DNA of 64,000 nucleotides from Rutpela maculata (taxonomy: Eukaryota; Arthropoda; Insecta; Coleoptera; Cerambycidae). The stretch is taken from assembly GCA_936432065.2 (NCBI GenBank), contig OW386286.2, forward strand, positions 4,395,208 to 4,459,207, in the 5' to 3' direction. The translations under genes and the position numbers were made by a program. Positions 47,795 through 58,575 of the stretch are shown here, piece after piece. The notes below the pieces were generated by a model, which saw only the letters and a program-made list of their open reading frames with translations, was not told the origin of the DNA and searched no databases. The first letter of the stretch is position 1. Every line of letters begins with the position of its first letter.

Positions 47795-48300
47795 CAGCTA
47801 TGTCTATTGCGTCATGGTCTCCAGCATCTTCAATTACCCTCAAAATATTCATGGGTGGACATTTTACGTGTGCTTCGTGTCGTGCATATCCTAAACACCA
47901 ACTCACACTTCCTACGTGGCAACAAGTTCCTACTGTTCAACTTCCAGTCTTGCAAATACAAAAATAGGATACAATTGGTTCTTGACGTACAACTTCTCCT
48001 ACTTATCCCAGTTCTTGGTCGTAATTATAACCCACCCACAATTGATACTTAATCGTACTGAGATGCCGAGGCCTAACGTGAATTCTCAACAATCCCGACT
48101 CATTTACACTTTCATCATATCCGAAAGCGTTGTCCCCTTCTTCTTCTCGAACGTATGGCGGAGCCATTTTAATTTGGAATGTGCCAAATGTCAAATCTCT
48201 TAAATAATCTAAATCTAGTACGGGAAAATTAGGCAATTGATTCTCCTACAATAATATCCATCTTCCATCTCTAAATCGCAGCCCTCCCACCTTTACTCTA
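47795..48300 (-). pseudogene. Transposase C-terminal remnant with SWIM-like zinc finger
   Basis: The first minus-strand frame (48236-48003) reads LPNFPVLDLDYLRDLTFGTF then RIHVRPRHLSTIKYQLWVGY. After a stop and a frame change it gives YFCICKTGS, TVGTCCHVGSVSWCLGYARH and ILRVIEDAGDHD (about 47955-47800). The C-x-C...C-x-H pattern with W, LG and ARH is the SWIM-like C terminus of an insect transposon protein family ('YCxCKxGxRtVGtCaHvasVlWfLGyaRH...ViEDAGD'). That family is recognised from memory; its superfamily is not assigned. The catalytic region is absent, and at least one stop (GS*TVG) interrupts the finger. Confidence 0.6.
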
Positions 48301-48457
48301 TCTTGAAGAAGGTTCGATTCTTGAGTCTTAGAACCAATTCGTTATCTGCTCCTGCCATATAAACTAAGCCGTGGAATTTATTAACTATAGCACATGCTAA
48401 AGAAAAAAAAAGTTTTCATTGACTACACAGAACTGCAATTTTATAACGTGAAAAATA

Positions 48458-49100
48458 AAACCGCTGCCCAAGGAATCACTACTTCCACATCCAGATTTTC
48501 GATCCAACTCACTCACAACGAAAAAATTTTGTATATGGAAATAATTGCTTATGGAACTTTAATAATATAATATTTGAAATCCTCTACGCCAAAAACCTAT
48601 AAAATGATGCCCCACATCGGTAGTGAGGTGGAGGTGGTGATAAGGGGGGTGGTAGTGGGGGTGGATGAAGCAAAAAAATATTTTGAGGTTTCTGGTTCTT
48701 GTACACACACTAAATCACAATTTTGATTCATCCTTTTTAATAATGGGTGGGGGTGGTAATGGGGGTGGCTAATGCCAAAAATTTTTTTGAGACCTTAGCT
48801 TCTCTTGTATATACTAAATACAAATTTTCTGTACTCTTACCTGCTTGATTTAGCTATTTACCCCAAATTTACCCCAAATTACCCCCCAAACCTTTGACGG
48901 AACAAGATGAAAATATAATCTAGTTCCAGATCTCGTTAAAGTACATATGTGTACCAAATTTCAAGTCAATATCTTAAAGGGTTCCAGAGTAAACGTGCCA
49001 CAAAAAAAGTTACAGACAGACCGACAGACAGAAATTTTTTTCGCTCAAACTTAAAATATAGACGTTTCATGACATTTTAAGTCTATTTGGACAATAAAAA
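48458..49100 (+). mobile_element. ACTTCCAC-family element, copy 10, 3' end missing
   Basis: It has an intact 5' end (AAAACCGCTGCCCAAGG) but stops after GGACAATAAAAA at 49100, where the right arm of the SWIM element begins. The terminal hairpin is absent, so insertion was followed by a deletion, or the copy was 3'-incomplete from the start. Confidence 0.8.
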
Positions 49101-49345
49101 TACTCACTTATTTACTAAGATAGTGAATTGTAATACAGCTACTTATATATATGATGTATTAATTTGAAGTAAACGGGTGTTGTGCATTCGAAAAACGTGA
49201 TTTGACGTCACTTCCAGCAAAACCGGAAATTCAGATACATCAATGTAACATCAAATAATGGTAAAATAGTCTGATTATTCATTTCCAGAAGTTGTTATTT
49301 CAATACCTGCAGTATGTTTTGAGAAATCGTTGTTACGGTACCGAT

Positions 49346-49929
49346 TACCTCAAGATACTAAAAGGTGATTTTTTTTTTATTAATAAACCTACAAAACAAA
49401 CTAAACATTCGTCAACAGTTATAAGCTCATATGTTTGTGAAGCCTGATACATAAAAACAAAAACATGGAAATGCATTCGACAGTTTACCAAACATCATTA
49501 ACTGATCATTATACTATCAATATATATAAATCTTATTCAGGCAACACTCGCCAAGAAAAAAAAAATACATAAAAAAGGTAAGTTATGAAAAATTAAAATT
49601 ATTATTATAAGAAAATTGGCATGAGGTAATAAGTTGTGAGGAAGCCGAAAATGCAAATTAATTATTATTTATGTCTAGACTGTCATTTTGCATCCAAGAC
49701 ACCTTAGGAAATTATTACATTACGAATAAAAATCACGAAACTGAAGCCCGCATTACGATTGATTTTACAAAGTCGATAAGATGCAGAGACAAAAATGAAA
49801 AAACAGTTAAGTAATTTCTTTCTTTTAAGGCTGACAAATAATATAAACAATATAGAAATAAAATAATTAAAGATGAAAGAAATAATTACTATAAACAAAA
49901 AAATTCGAGATTCAAATTAAAAAAAAAAA
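49346..49929. other. No gene seen
   Basis: AT-rich spacer. The minus frame at 49704-49898 is hydrophobic low-complexity translation. Confidence 0.4.
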
Positions 49930-50565
49930 CATTGGCCAAGGAATCACTACTTCCACATCCAGATTTTCTATCTAAGTCTCTCACAAAGAAAAAAATTTTA
50001 TATGTGAAAATAATTGTTTATCTAACTTTAATAATATAATATTTGAAATCGCCTACCCCAAAACCCATAAGACGATGTGCTACATCGGTATCGGTTGGAG
50101 GTGGTGGTAGGGGGATGGTAGTGAGGGTGGCTGAAGTAAAAAAAATGAGGCCTTTTGTTCTTGTATACACACTACATCACAATGCCAACATTTTTTTTGT
50201 GACCTCAACTTATCTTATATATACTAAATACGAATTTTATGGACTCTCACTTGCTTGATTTACCTATATACCTTCATTTACCCCAATTTATCCCCCAATT
50301 CTTCAACAGAATAAGATGAAAATATAATCTAGTTCCAGACCTCGTTAAAATACATGCGTGTACAAAATTTAAAATCAATACCTTAAACGGTTCCAGAGTA
50401 ATCGTGGGCACAAAAAAGTTACAGACAGACCGACAGACAGACAGAAATTTCTTTTTTGCTAAAATTTAAAATCTCGACGTTTCATGATATTCTAAGCCTA
50501 TTTGAACAATAAAAAGTTTAAAAAATTTGTTTGCGTTACAAAACTTCCACTGAATGTGGAAGTAA
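49930..50565 (+). mobile_element. ACTTCCAC-family element, copy 11
   Basis: Starts at TTGGCCAAGGAATCACTAC (diverged 5' end) and ends with CTTCCACTGAATGTGGAAGTAA. A deletion removes the segment between ATCACAAT and GCCAACATT near 50180, shortening the copy. Confidence 0.8.
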
Positions 50566-52029
50566 TTGTAAAAAAATTTGGGGCGTAATAAATGAGATAA
50601 CATGTACGGGACGCACAAGGAAACATTATTACTGACGATAAAGAACAATCGGACCTTTGAAATTACATAAAAGTGAATATAAAATAGAAACAGAATACTA
50701 TACAAGAAAATTATCCAATGCGTAAAAATTTTTCTATAACAAATATTTTTTAAGCTTCCGTTTTTAAAACATATTTTTTTGGCGATTTACCAGTTTCTTA
50801 AGGTTAGTTAATTGTTTAATTTTATTGCGCATTGTATGTACATAATCTATAAACAATATATGTTCTATACAAAAACTTTTAATTGAATTCAGTAGCTGTA
50901 ATTTCACACAATTTATATGTTGTCTACCCTGTCAGTCGCCTACTTTAATCTCGCAGCAGCGAAGTAATCAGCAAAAACAAGAGATAAAAAAGACCTATTT
51001 CCTTTTTACCTTTAAAAGCAACTTAGTTTTGTCTTCCTTTTTCCTTTTCATTTCCATCCTCATTTGTTCCAACAAAAAGTTTATATTCTTGATGTACTAG
51101 TAATAATTATTACTCACCTGTATTTTTTCTTTGAATAATATAAGTGGTTAGTGAACATAAATAATTGTGAATACCCTAATAGGTATAACTATATCGTCCG
51201 CTATACAATTGGATTTTAACTTCCGAAAAATTCCTATTCTTGAGGGGTAGAAACAATAATCTAAAAAGTTTACTCCTATTAACTTTGTAAAATTTTTCTT
51301 AATTTAACAAATTATAGGCGAAATTGTTTTTTTGTAAAATATTGTTCACTGCTTTTAAAGAAAAAAAAACCCAACGCATAATACCTACATTAAAATAGTA
51401 TATTATACAACGATGCTATAATGAAGGCTATTATTTTGAGGATGGAGATTGTAGTGGAGTGTTGTAACCATCCGAGGTAATAATAGCCATTACAGTGAGT
51501 TGTATACTATACTTTATATACGACTAACCTGTATATATAATATAGTGATACATATTATAAACGCATAAAAAATGTTAATTTCTAAATTATTTATTTCTTT
51601 TCAACAAAATGTAAGTTAATGTTCCTACAGTTAACAAACTGAACTGATGAGGGCATATTTTGTATTAGCACTATTTTCAATGGCAGTAATACTATCAGCA
51701 TTAACCACTCTAGCAGCTGTAAAAATAGAAGCCGTAACATTGTTCACTTGCTTTGAAATAGTTTCAGCTGCTATCATTTTATTTTTAACAGATTAGTCGA
51801 TGTATCTTTCTGCTACGAGTGAGGACTTCCAGCGTCCGTGATGCTTCAGTCCCGTAATATCGCCACCTAAATCCACGTATAGTGTAACCGAAGATCTCCA
51901 AAGCAATGACCGGTGTAAAGTTCAGGATTTGGCAAATTCAAATAAGTTGCTATTTGTTTTCCAAGTACAATAAACTTATTTTTTCCAATTCGTTGAATGG
52001 AGCATTTACCTCTTTGGTAATTTAATAAA
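50566..52029. other. No gene; hairpin MITE candidate at about 51395-51530
   Basis: GTATATTATACAACGATGC then GGCTATTATT (51399-51446) is mirrored at about 51477-51525 (AATAATAGCC, TTGTATACTATAC), giving a hairpin of about 130 bp. The rest of the interval has no recognisable coding. Confidence 0.45.
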
Positions 52030-52709
52030 AAAACCGCTGCCCAAGGAATCACTACTTCCACATCCAGATTTTTTATCTAAGTCACTCACAACAAAAAAAT
52101 TTTGTATGTGGAAATAATTGTTTATGGAACTTTAATAATATAATATTTGAAATCCTCTACCCCAAAAACCCATAAAACGATACCCCACATCGGTAGCGGG
52201 GTGGGGGTGGTGATGGGGGGTGGATGAAGTAAAAAACTTTTTGAGATTCCTGGTTCTTGTACACACCCTAAATCACAATTTTTTTTCATCCCCTTTAAAA
52301 ATGGGGTGGGGGTGGTAATGGGCGTGGCTAATGCCAAAATTTTTTTTGAGACCTCAGCTTCTCTTGTATATACTAAATACCAATTTTATAGACTCTTACC
52401 TGCTTGATTTACCTATTTTCCCCAAATTTACCCCAATTTACCCCCCAACCCTTCGACGCAACAAGATGAAAATATAATCTAGTTCTAGATCTCGTTAAAG
52501 TACATATGTGTACCAAATTTCAAGTCAATATCTCAAACGGTTCCAGAGTAAACGTGCGCACAAAAAAAAGTTACAGACAGACAGACAGACATTTTTTTTC
52601 GCTCAAACTTAAAATCTCGACGTTTCGTGACATTCTAAGCCTATTTGAACAATAAAAAATTTTTAAATTTTTTTTGTCGTTACTATACTTCCACTGGATG
52701 TGGAAGTAA
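52030..52709 (+). mobile_element. ACTTCCAC-family element, copy 12 (first of a tandem trio)
   Basis: Complete 5' and 3' ends with a perfect terminal hairpin. Separated from the next copy by about 5 bp (AATAA). Confidence 0.9.
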
Positions 52710-52714
52710 TAATA

Positions 52715-53423
52715 AAAACCGCTGCCCAAGGAATCACTACTTCCACATCCAGATTCTCTATCCAAGTCACTCACAACGAAAAAACTTTGTATGTGAAAAT
52801 AATTGGAACTTTAATAATATAATATTTGAAATCCTCTACCCCAAAAACCCATAAAACGATACCCCACATCGGTAGTGGGGAGGGGGGTGGTGATAGGGGG
52901 GTGATAGTGGGGGTGGATGAAGTAAAAAAATATTTTGGGGTTTCTGATTCCTGTACATACACTAAATCACAATTTTTTTTCATTCCCTTTAATAAGGGGG
53001 TGGGGGTGGTAATGGGGGTGGCTAATGCCAAAAATTTTTTTGAGACCTTAGCTTCTCTTGTATATACTAAATACCAATTTTATGGACTCTTACCTGCTTG
53101 ATTGACCTATTTACCTCAAATTTACCCCAATTTACCCCCCAACCCTTCTACAGAACAAGATGGAAATATAATCTAGTTCTAGATCTTGTTAAAGTACATA
53201 TGTGTACCAAATTTCAAGTCAATACCTTAAACGGTTCCAGAGTAAACGTGCGCACAAGAAAAAGTTACAGACAGACCGACAGACAGACCGACAGAGAGAC
53301 AGACAGAATTTTTTTTTCGCTCAAACTTAAAATCTCGACTTTTCATGACATTTTAAGCCTATTTGGACAATAAAAATTTTTAAAAATTTTGTTGTTACTA
53401 TACTTCCACTGGACGTGGAAGTA
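52715..53423 (+). mobile_element. ACTTCCAC-family element, copy 13 (middle of trio)
   Basis: Complete. Its 3' end GACGTGGAAGTA runs directly into AAACCGCTGCCC of copy 14 with no intervening base beyond shared A residues. The microsatellite CAGACCGACAGACAGACCGA (about 53271-53300) is nearly the same as in copy 14. Confidence 0.9.
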
Positions 53424-54131
53424 AAACCGCTGCCCAAGGAATCACTACTTCCACATCCGGATTTTCTATCCAAGTCACACAACGAAAAAATTTTGTATCT
53501 GGAAATAATTGCTTATGGAACTTTAATAATATAATATTTGAAATCCTCTACCCCATAAAACGATACCCCACATCGGTAGTGGGGTGGGGGTGGTGACAGG
53601 GGGTGAGAGTGGGGGGTGGATAAAAGTAAAAAAATATTTTGAGCTTTCTGGTTATTGTACACACACTAAATCACATTTTTTTTTCATCCCCTTTAATAAT
53701 GGGGTGGGGGTGGTAATGGGGGTGGCTAATGCCCAAATTTTTTTTGAGACCTTAGCTTCTCTTGTCTATACTAAATATCAATTTTATAGATTCTTACCTG
53801 CTTGATTTACCTCTTTACTCCAAATTTACCCCAATTTACCCCCCAACCCTTCGACTGAACAAGATGAAAATATAATCTAGTTCTAGATCTCGTTAAAGTA
53901 CATATGTGTACCAAATTTCAAGTCAATATCTCAAACGGTTCCAGAGTAAACGTGCGCACAAGAAAAAGTTACAGACAGACCGACAGACAGACCGACAGAG
54001 AGACAGACAGAATTTTTTTTTCGCTCAAACTTGAAATCTCGACGTTTCATGACATTCTAAGCCTATTTGAACAATAAAAATTTTTAAAAATTTTTTTGTC
54101 GTTACTATACTTCCACTGGATGTGGAAGTAA
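53424..54131 (+). mobile_element. ACTTCCAC-family element, copy 14 (last of trio)
   Basis: Complete, ending in a perfect hairpin. The 5' half resembles copy 9 (ATCCGGATTTTC, CACACAACG, GGTGACAGGGGG), and the microsatellite resembles copy 13, which hints at recombination or template switching within the array. Confidence 0.9.
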
Positions 54132-54655
54132 AATGAGCTTATTGTCACGTGCGACGGCCGATGATCCATGTACTTATTTACAATCCCATAAAATTGACCA
54201 GTAATGACAAAACTTCTTACCACTTTGGTTTTCGTTTTAGGTACAGTTACTAACAATGTTGTACTTAGACCTTTCACGTCTTTTCTTTTTTCATTTCGTA
54301 GAGATTATTAGAGCACCCATAATTCCCACGATTAATATGACCTTAAATAAATTAATATGCTAGATTTGAGACATTTACTATGTGGCAAGTTTACCTTATG
54401 TAAAAGATAAACTCTATCAGGTGCTTCCTTTATAAATTTAATAATTTTTCCTGGCGTCAAAGTTTTGACCTTTCTCGCTTCATATCCCCCCGATTATCTT
54501 TTCAGTAAAGAAAAGTTTTCCATGCTCTTCCAAGTCTACGTCGTGTTTTATTTTCAAAACTGCTTTTAGCATGGAATAAAATGACCATAACGAAGAAGAT
54601 TTGTATCTGTCAGCTAAGTCAGCAAAATAGGCTAATAATACATTTTCAGAAAGAG
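54132..54655. other. No gene seen
   Basis: A short spacer between the trio and the truncated copy 15. The minus frames at 54047-54277 and 54480-54680 are overlaps with repeat ends. Confidence 0.4.
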
Positions 54656-55102
54656 AGGCCTTTGGTTCTTGTACACACACTAAATGACAATTTTATTTTT
54701 ATCACCCCTTTTAATAATGGGATGGGAGTGGTAATGGAGGTGGCTAATGCCCAAAAAGTTTTGGCACCTTAGTTTCTCTTATATACACTAAATACCAATT
54801 TTATGGACTCTTACTTGCTTGATTTACCTATTTACCCTAATTTACCCCCCAACCCTTCAACGATATAAGATCAAAATATAATCTACTTCCAGATCTCGTT
54901 AATATACATTTCAAGTCAATATCTTAAACGGTTCCAGAGTAAGCGTGCGCACAAAAAAGTTACAGACGAACCGACCGACAGACAGAAATTTTTTTTGCTC
55001 AAACTTAAAATCTCGATTTTCATGACATTTTAAGTATTTTTGAACAATAAAAATTTCCAATTTTTTTTGCGTTACTATACTTCCACTGAATGTGGAAGTA
55101 AT
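54656..55102 (+). mobile_element. ACTTCCAC-family element, 5'-truncated copy 15
   Basis: Begins inside the family at GAGGCCTTTGGTTCTTGTAC and continues to the hairpin CTTCCACTGAATGTGGAAGTAA. The CAGTGGAA-loop variant TGAAT is shared with copy 11, suggesting a common subfamily. Confidence 0.8.
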
Positions 55103-56172
55103 AGACCATTTATTATTTTCGCTCGTGACTCTATAAGTAGAACATGTTGTGTTATATTTTAGTCTCTACTGTATTATATTTTGAGCTTAATAGGGTTCAT
55201 CCCTCAGCTCTTCTCTATTGTAATACTAATAATAATTTATAACATTAATTTACTTATTTTTAAATACAGATTATCATGGAAAGACTAAAGAATTGTCAAT
55301 AAAAGAATATCTGAGAAAGCTGGATTGAAAACTTTAATATCATCATCAAAGGAACAACATTTATACATCAAAGTAATGTATTCAGAAATTTATAGAGCAA
55401 ACTCACACAAAGAAAGTCCACATCTTAACATCAATGGGATTCGTGAAGCGTAAGAAATCAACCAACCATAACGTTTAATCTCATAAGTGTTACTTTCTTA
55501 TTAGCCACTTAATAGCAGACATTGTACGCATAAACTCAAAAGGTAATGATCTTAGACATGCATGTCCTATTGAGTAAAGATCTACGTGATCTTCAAATTC
55601 TTAAAAAATAATTCTAGAGTTATACGCATTACTAAATTATTACGTTAATACTACGGGGTGTACTAAAGTACCGGTAAAAAATTAAGGGCAATATTATAGT
55701 AATCATCTAGATAAAAAAGTTTCTATATACAAAGACTCTAAAATACTCCAAGGAGGCTACAACTTCCTTAGAAATAAATTTATCGTTTTAGCAATCATAT
55801 TGGCCCCTGCACTCGAGTACATTGCAAATTCTTTTAAATATTTAGTATGTATTTATTGTGTATTTATGAACCTTTCATTTGTAGGTACAAGTATGGTTGA
55901 ATAATTATTTGCCACTACAATAATGGGAAGGAATCTAGCAGTGCAGTTCAAACATTGCACCACAATGCGTTCTGGAGAAAATATTTGGTTACTGCTCATC
56001 AGGTGGATCTAATATTTGTAGTAGTAGCGGTTCATATAAATGTGTGTCATTTTGAGAGGGAAGCATGAAATTCTGTAGTTATTCTTTGGACCAAAATAAA
56101 CGATTTGATATTACCAGTCCTCACTTAAAACCTTATGAATTAAAATGGCTGTCAATTTTGAAAAAAATTAGG
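55103..56172. other. No gene seen
   Basis: AT-rich interval with no shared repeats or supportable frames. Confidence 0.4.
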
Positions 56173-56458
56173 TACCCTCGATAGAACTTGATAATTCCAA
56201 CCGTTTTCCAAAAATTCTTTGAGAACAAACTCAATTTGGAAACGACAAATTGTATTTATTGGAAAGTGTGGTTTGGTGACGTCTTAGTTCTGTCATTTAT
56301 TTACAATTTCATTAGTTTGATATTTTGATAGAACAAGACGTCGCCAAAGCACACTTTTCAATGAATACAATTAGTCCTTTTCAAATTGAGTTTGTTTTTA
56401 AAGAATTCTTGAAGTCTTTGCGGCAATTTTCTCGAAAATGGTTGGAATCATCAAGTTG
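56173..56458. mobile_element. Hairpin MITE, ~285 bp
   Basis: ATTCCAACCGTTTTCCAAAA, AACAAACTCAATTTGGAAA and GTGACGTCTTAGTTCTGTC (56192-56297) are mirrored in 56330-56458 with modest divergence, giving arms of about 120 bp and a short loop. Confidence 0.75.
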
Positions 56459-57261
56459 AATCAAGGTCAAATTCTAATAGATAATACATATATTATAAAA
56501 TTCTGATCTAATTTTAAATACTAATGTAGCTATTTAGATTTAAGTGAATTTTAATAAACTTTATAATTGGAACGTTTCGTGTCAAATAGATCACGTGCAC
56601 TCTCAAAATTTGTGTTGATGAATTTTGACGTTTGAGGTCTCAAAATGTTCGTTAGGTTATATAGTTTCAAAAAACTGCTGGCCTTTAAACAAATTCAATA
56701 TGACGGATCCAATATGACGCCTACAAACTCAGTTATCGGGATAAAATTAATTAAAAAGTATTATGAAATGTCAATAATCTCTTAAAAATACCACCTAAAT
56801 ACATATTACATAGTTTTTAGGATTGCTAACTATGAACCCACTATCAAGAATATGAAATTCAAAATGGCGGATCATTAAAAAACGATTTTATCGCACAAAA
56901 TGATTTCAAATCAGTTTTAGATATTGGTATGAGGTTTTTGGGATCTCTGAGTCTTATTGTAACATCGAAATTTCAAAATTCAAAATGTCGGATCCAATAT
57001 GGCGGACGCAAGCCCCGGCTTCGGCTGCAGTGTGAACCCAGCATATTCGAAACTACTGGTATGGGGGTTTTCCGTGTCTCTGATTTCAGATGTGCCGTCG
57101 AAATTGCAAAATCCAAAATGGCGGATCGAAGATGGCAGACGGAACCAATATGGCGGCATAAACGTCTTTTCTAACCCCATTTCCGGCTACAGAATGAATG
57201 CAGTATTGATATGGGCCTTTAATAAAGTATTGATATGGGCGTTTTTAAGATCTCCCATTAC

Positions 57262-57375
57262 AAACTTATCATCGGGGAAGAGTGCTATCGATGGCATTGG
57301 AGTATTATTGAAAAGGGAAGCCACAAGAGCGAGCTTACAAGCTTCAGACAGTGAAGCTATACTAGAAGTATAGAC
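57262..57375 (+). pseudogene. 'GKSAIDGIG' transposon-protein fragment, upstream part
   Basis: The frame reads LSSGKSAIDGIGVLLKREAT then RASLQASDSEAILEV before a stop at 57371. It matches a block seen in many insect and nematode transposon-borne proteins ('GKSAvDGIGaalKReAtraSLq'). I recognise the block but not an experimentally defined function. It begins immediately where the left inverted arm ends; everything N-terminal is gone. The SINE 12-15 bp downstream separates it from the next part. Confidence 0.55.
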
Positions 57376-57387
57376 GAGGCCGAGCCA

Positions 57388-57718
57388 CCGGCTCGGTGGC
57401 GCAGTGCTTAAGGTGTTAGGCTTGCGACCATGGAGTCCCGGGTTCGAATCCTGGCTAGGGTATGGATGTGTAGTAGCGTTTTTCACGTGTTGCCGAGACG
57501 GTAGCAGTGGACTAGACTGCGATTGTGTGAGAGACAACACGGTCTAGTCCCTCTCCTCTCCTGAGTTCGAGTCTCAGCTGCGGCAGATGGCAATGTCGCA
57601 GGGAATGGATGTTGTGATGTTGTCTATGTGTGTGTCCGTCCTGGTTGAGTGGTAGAATAGCCTACGGCTAAACTCCGCCAGGACATGAATATAAATAAGA
57701 CGATTAAAAAAAAAAAAG
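57388..57718 (+). mobile_element. tRNA-derived SINE, ~330 bp, with A-rich tail
   Basis: The head has an A box (GTGGCGCAGTGCTTAAGG, about 57395-57412) and a B box (GGTTCGAATCC, 57441-57451). A second B-box-like GAGTTCGAGTCTC lies at about 57563. The 3' part has a GTCCTGG...CCAGGAC hairpin (about 57639-57685), ending in ATTAAAAAAAAAAA. The duplicated B box suggests a dimeric origin. It interrupts the 'GKSAIDGIG' frame. Confidence 0.75.
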
Positions 57719-57755
57719 TAAAAAAGTAAAAACGCTCTTTTCATGGGCTAATAAG

Positions 57756-58010
57756 TGATCATTCGATATTATTTTTTTTCTGTACACTAAAAAAGATTAT
57801 AAAGAAACCAGTAAATTCTTAGCAAAAAGGTTTAAAGAATGTCCACCAGTCACAGGAATAGAAATGGCACATGAATTCATTCCAAAAAAGTATAAGATAT
57901 CAGTCATGGAATATTCTTATGCCAAAAAACCTAAGACTGAAATAAGTTATGATATTGATGAAAATAATTCATCACCAGTGAGTACTCGACCAACAAGGAG
58001 CAAGAATTAA
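57756..58010 (+). pseudogene. 'GKSAIDGIG' transposon-protein fragment, C-terminal part
   Basis: From about 57756 the frame gives FDIIFFLYTKKDYKET then LAKRFKECPPVTGIEMAHEF, IPKKYKISVMEYSYAKK and a short acidic/Ser tail ending at TAA 58008-58010. In related insect proteins the 'IDGIG' block is followed about 40-60 residues later by 'ffvskeev...R...ipGtr.hHsFiP', which this tail resembles (VTGIEMAHEFIP). The reading frame differs from the upstream part by one, consistent with SINE insertion plus decay. Confidence 0.5.
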
Positions 58011-58575
58011 TAAATACGGATTCCCGATGATAAGTTTGTAATGAGAGATCTTAAAAACCCCCATATCAATACTTTAACTTACCTGCATTCATGCTGTAGC
58101 CGAAAAAGGGGTAAGAAAAGGCGTTTATGCCGCAATATTCGTTCCGTCCGCCATCTTGGATCCGCCATTGTGAATTTTGAAATTTTGATAATACAATAAG
58201 ACTCAGAGATCCCAAAAATCCCATACCAACATCGAAAACTGATTCGAAATCATTTTGTGCGACAAAATCGTTTTTTAAGGATCCGCTATTTTGAATTTTG
58301 TATTGTTGATGGTGGATTCATAGTTAGCGATCCTAAAAACTATGTAATATGTATTTAGGTGGTATTTTTAAAAGATTATTAACATTTTATTACACTTTTT
58401 AATTAATTTTTTCTCGAGAACCGACTTTATATGCGCCATATTGAATTTTTTTAAAGGCCAGCAGTTTTTTGAAAGTACATAACCTAACGAACATTTTGAG
58501 ACCTCAAACGTCAAAATCTATCAGCACAAATTTTGGGAGTGCACGTGATCCGTTTGACACGAAACGTCCCAATTG

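Larger units (their letters stand above)
47262..49345 (-). mobile_element. TIR transposon with SWIM-type transposase remnant
   Basis: The inverted arms at about 47262-47500 and 49100-49345 share ACTTCCGGTTTTGCCGGAAG-type, GACGTCAAATCACGTTTTTC and TGCACAACACCCGTTTA sequences. Between them lies a minus-strand coding remnant (47795-48300) and an ACTTCCAC copy (48458-49100) that abuts the right arm. Confidence 0.65.
56563..58575 (+). mobile_element. Long-TIR element carrying a 'GKSAIDGIG' family ORF
   Basis: The left arm (56563 to about 57277) and right arm (about 58026-58575) mirror each other from TTGGRACGTTTCGTGTCAAA to AACTTATCATCGGG. The left arm contains a short internal duplication (AGTATTGATATGGGC) and an extra CGGACGCAAGCCCCGGC section. 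The central part holds the ORF remnant (57262-57375 and 57756-58010) split by a SINE. Confidence 0.7.

Noticed and set aside
47807..48203. Plus-strand frames over the SWIM region
   Set aside because: Shadows of the minus-strand transposase remnant.
52771..53031. Recurring frame beginning MALATPITTPTP, seen in at least six places
   Set aside because: It lies antisense through the G-rich block of the ACTTCCAC family; recurrence reflects shared repeat DNA, and the frame breaks at different positions between copies.
57187..57540. 117-residue minus frame
   Set aside because: It crosses the SINE and the left inverted arm; composition follows the SINE.
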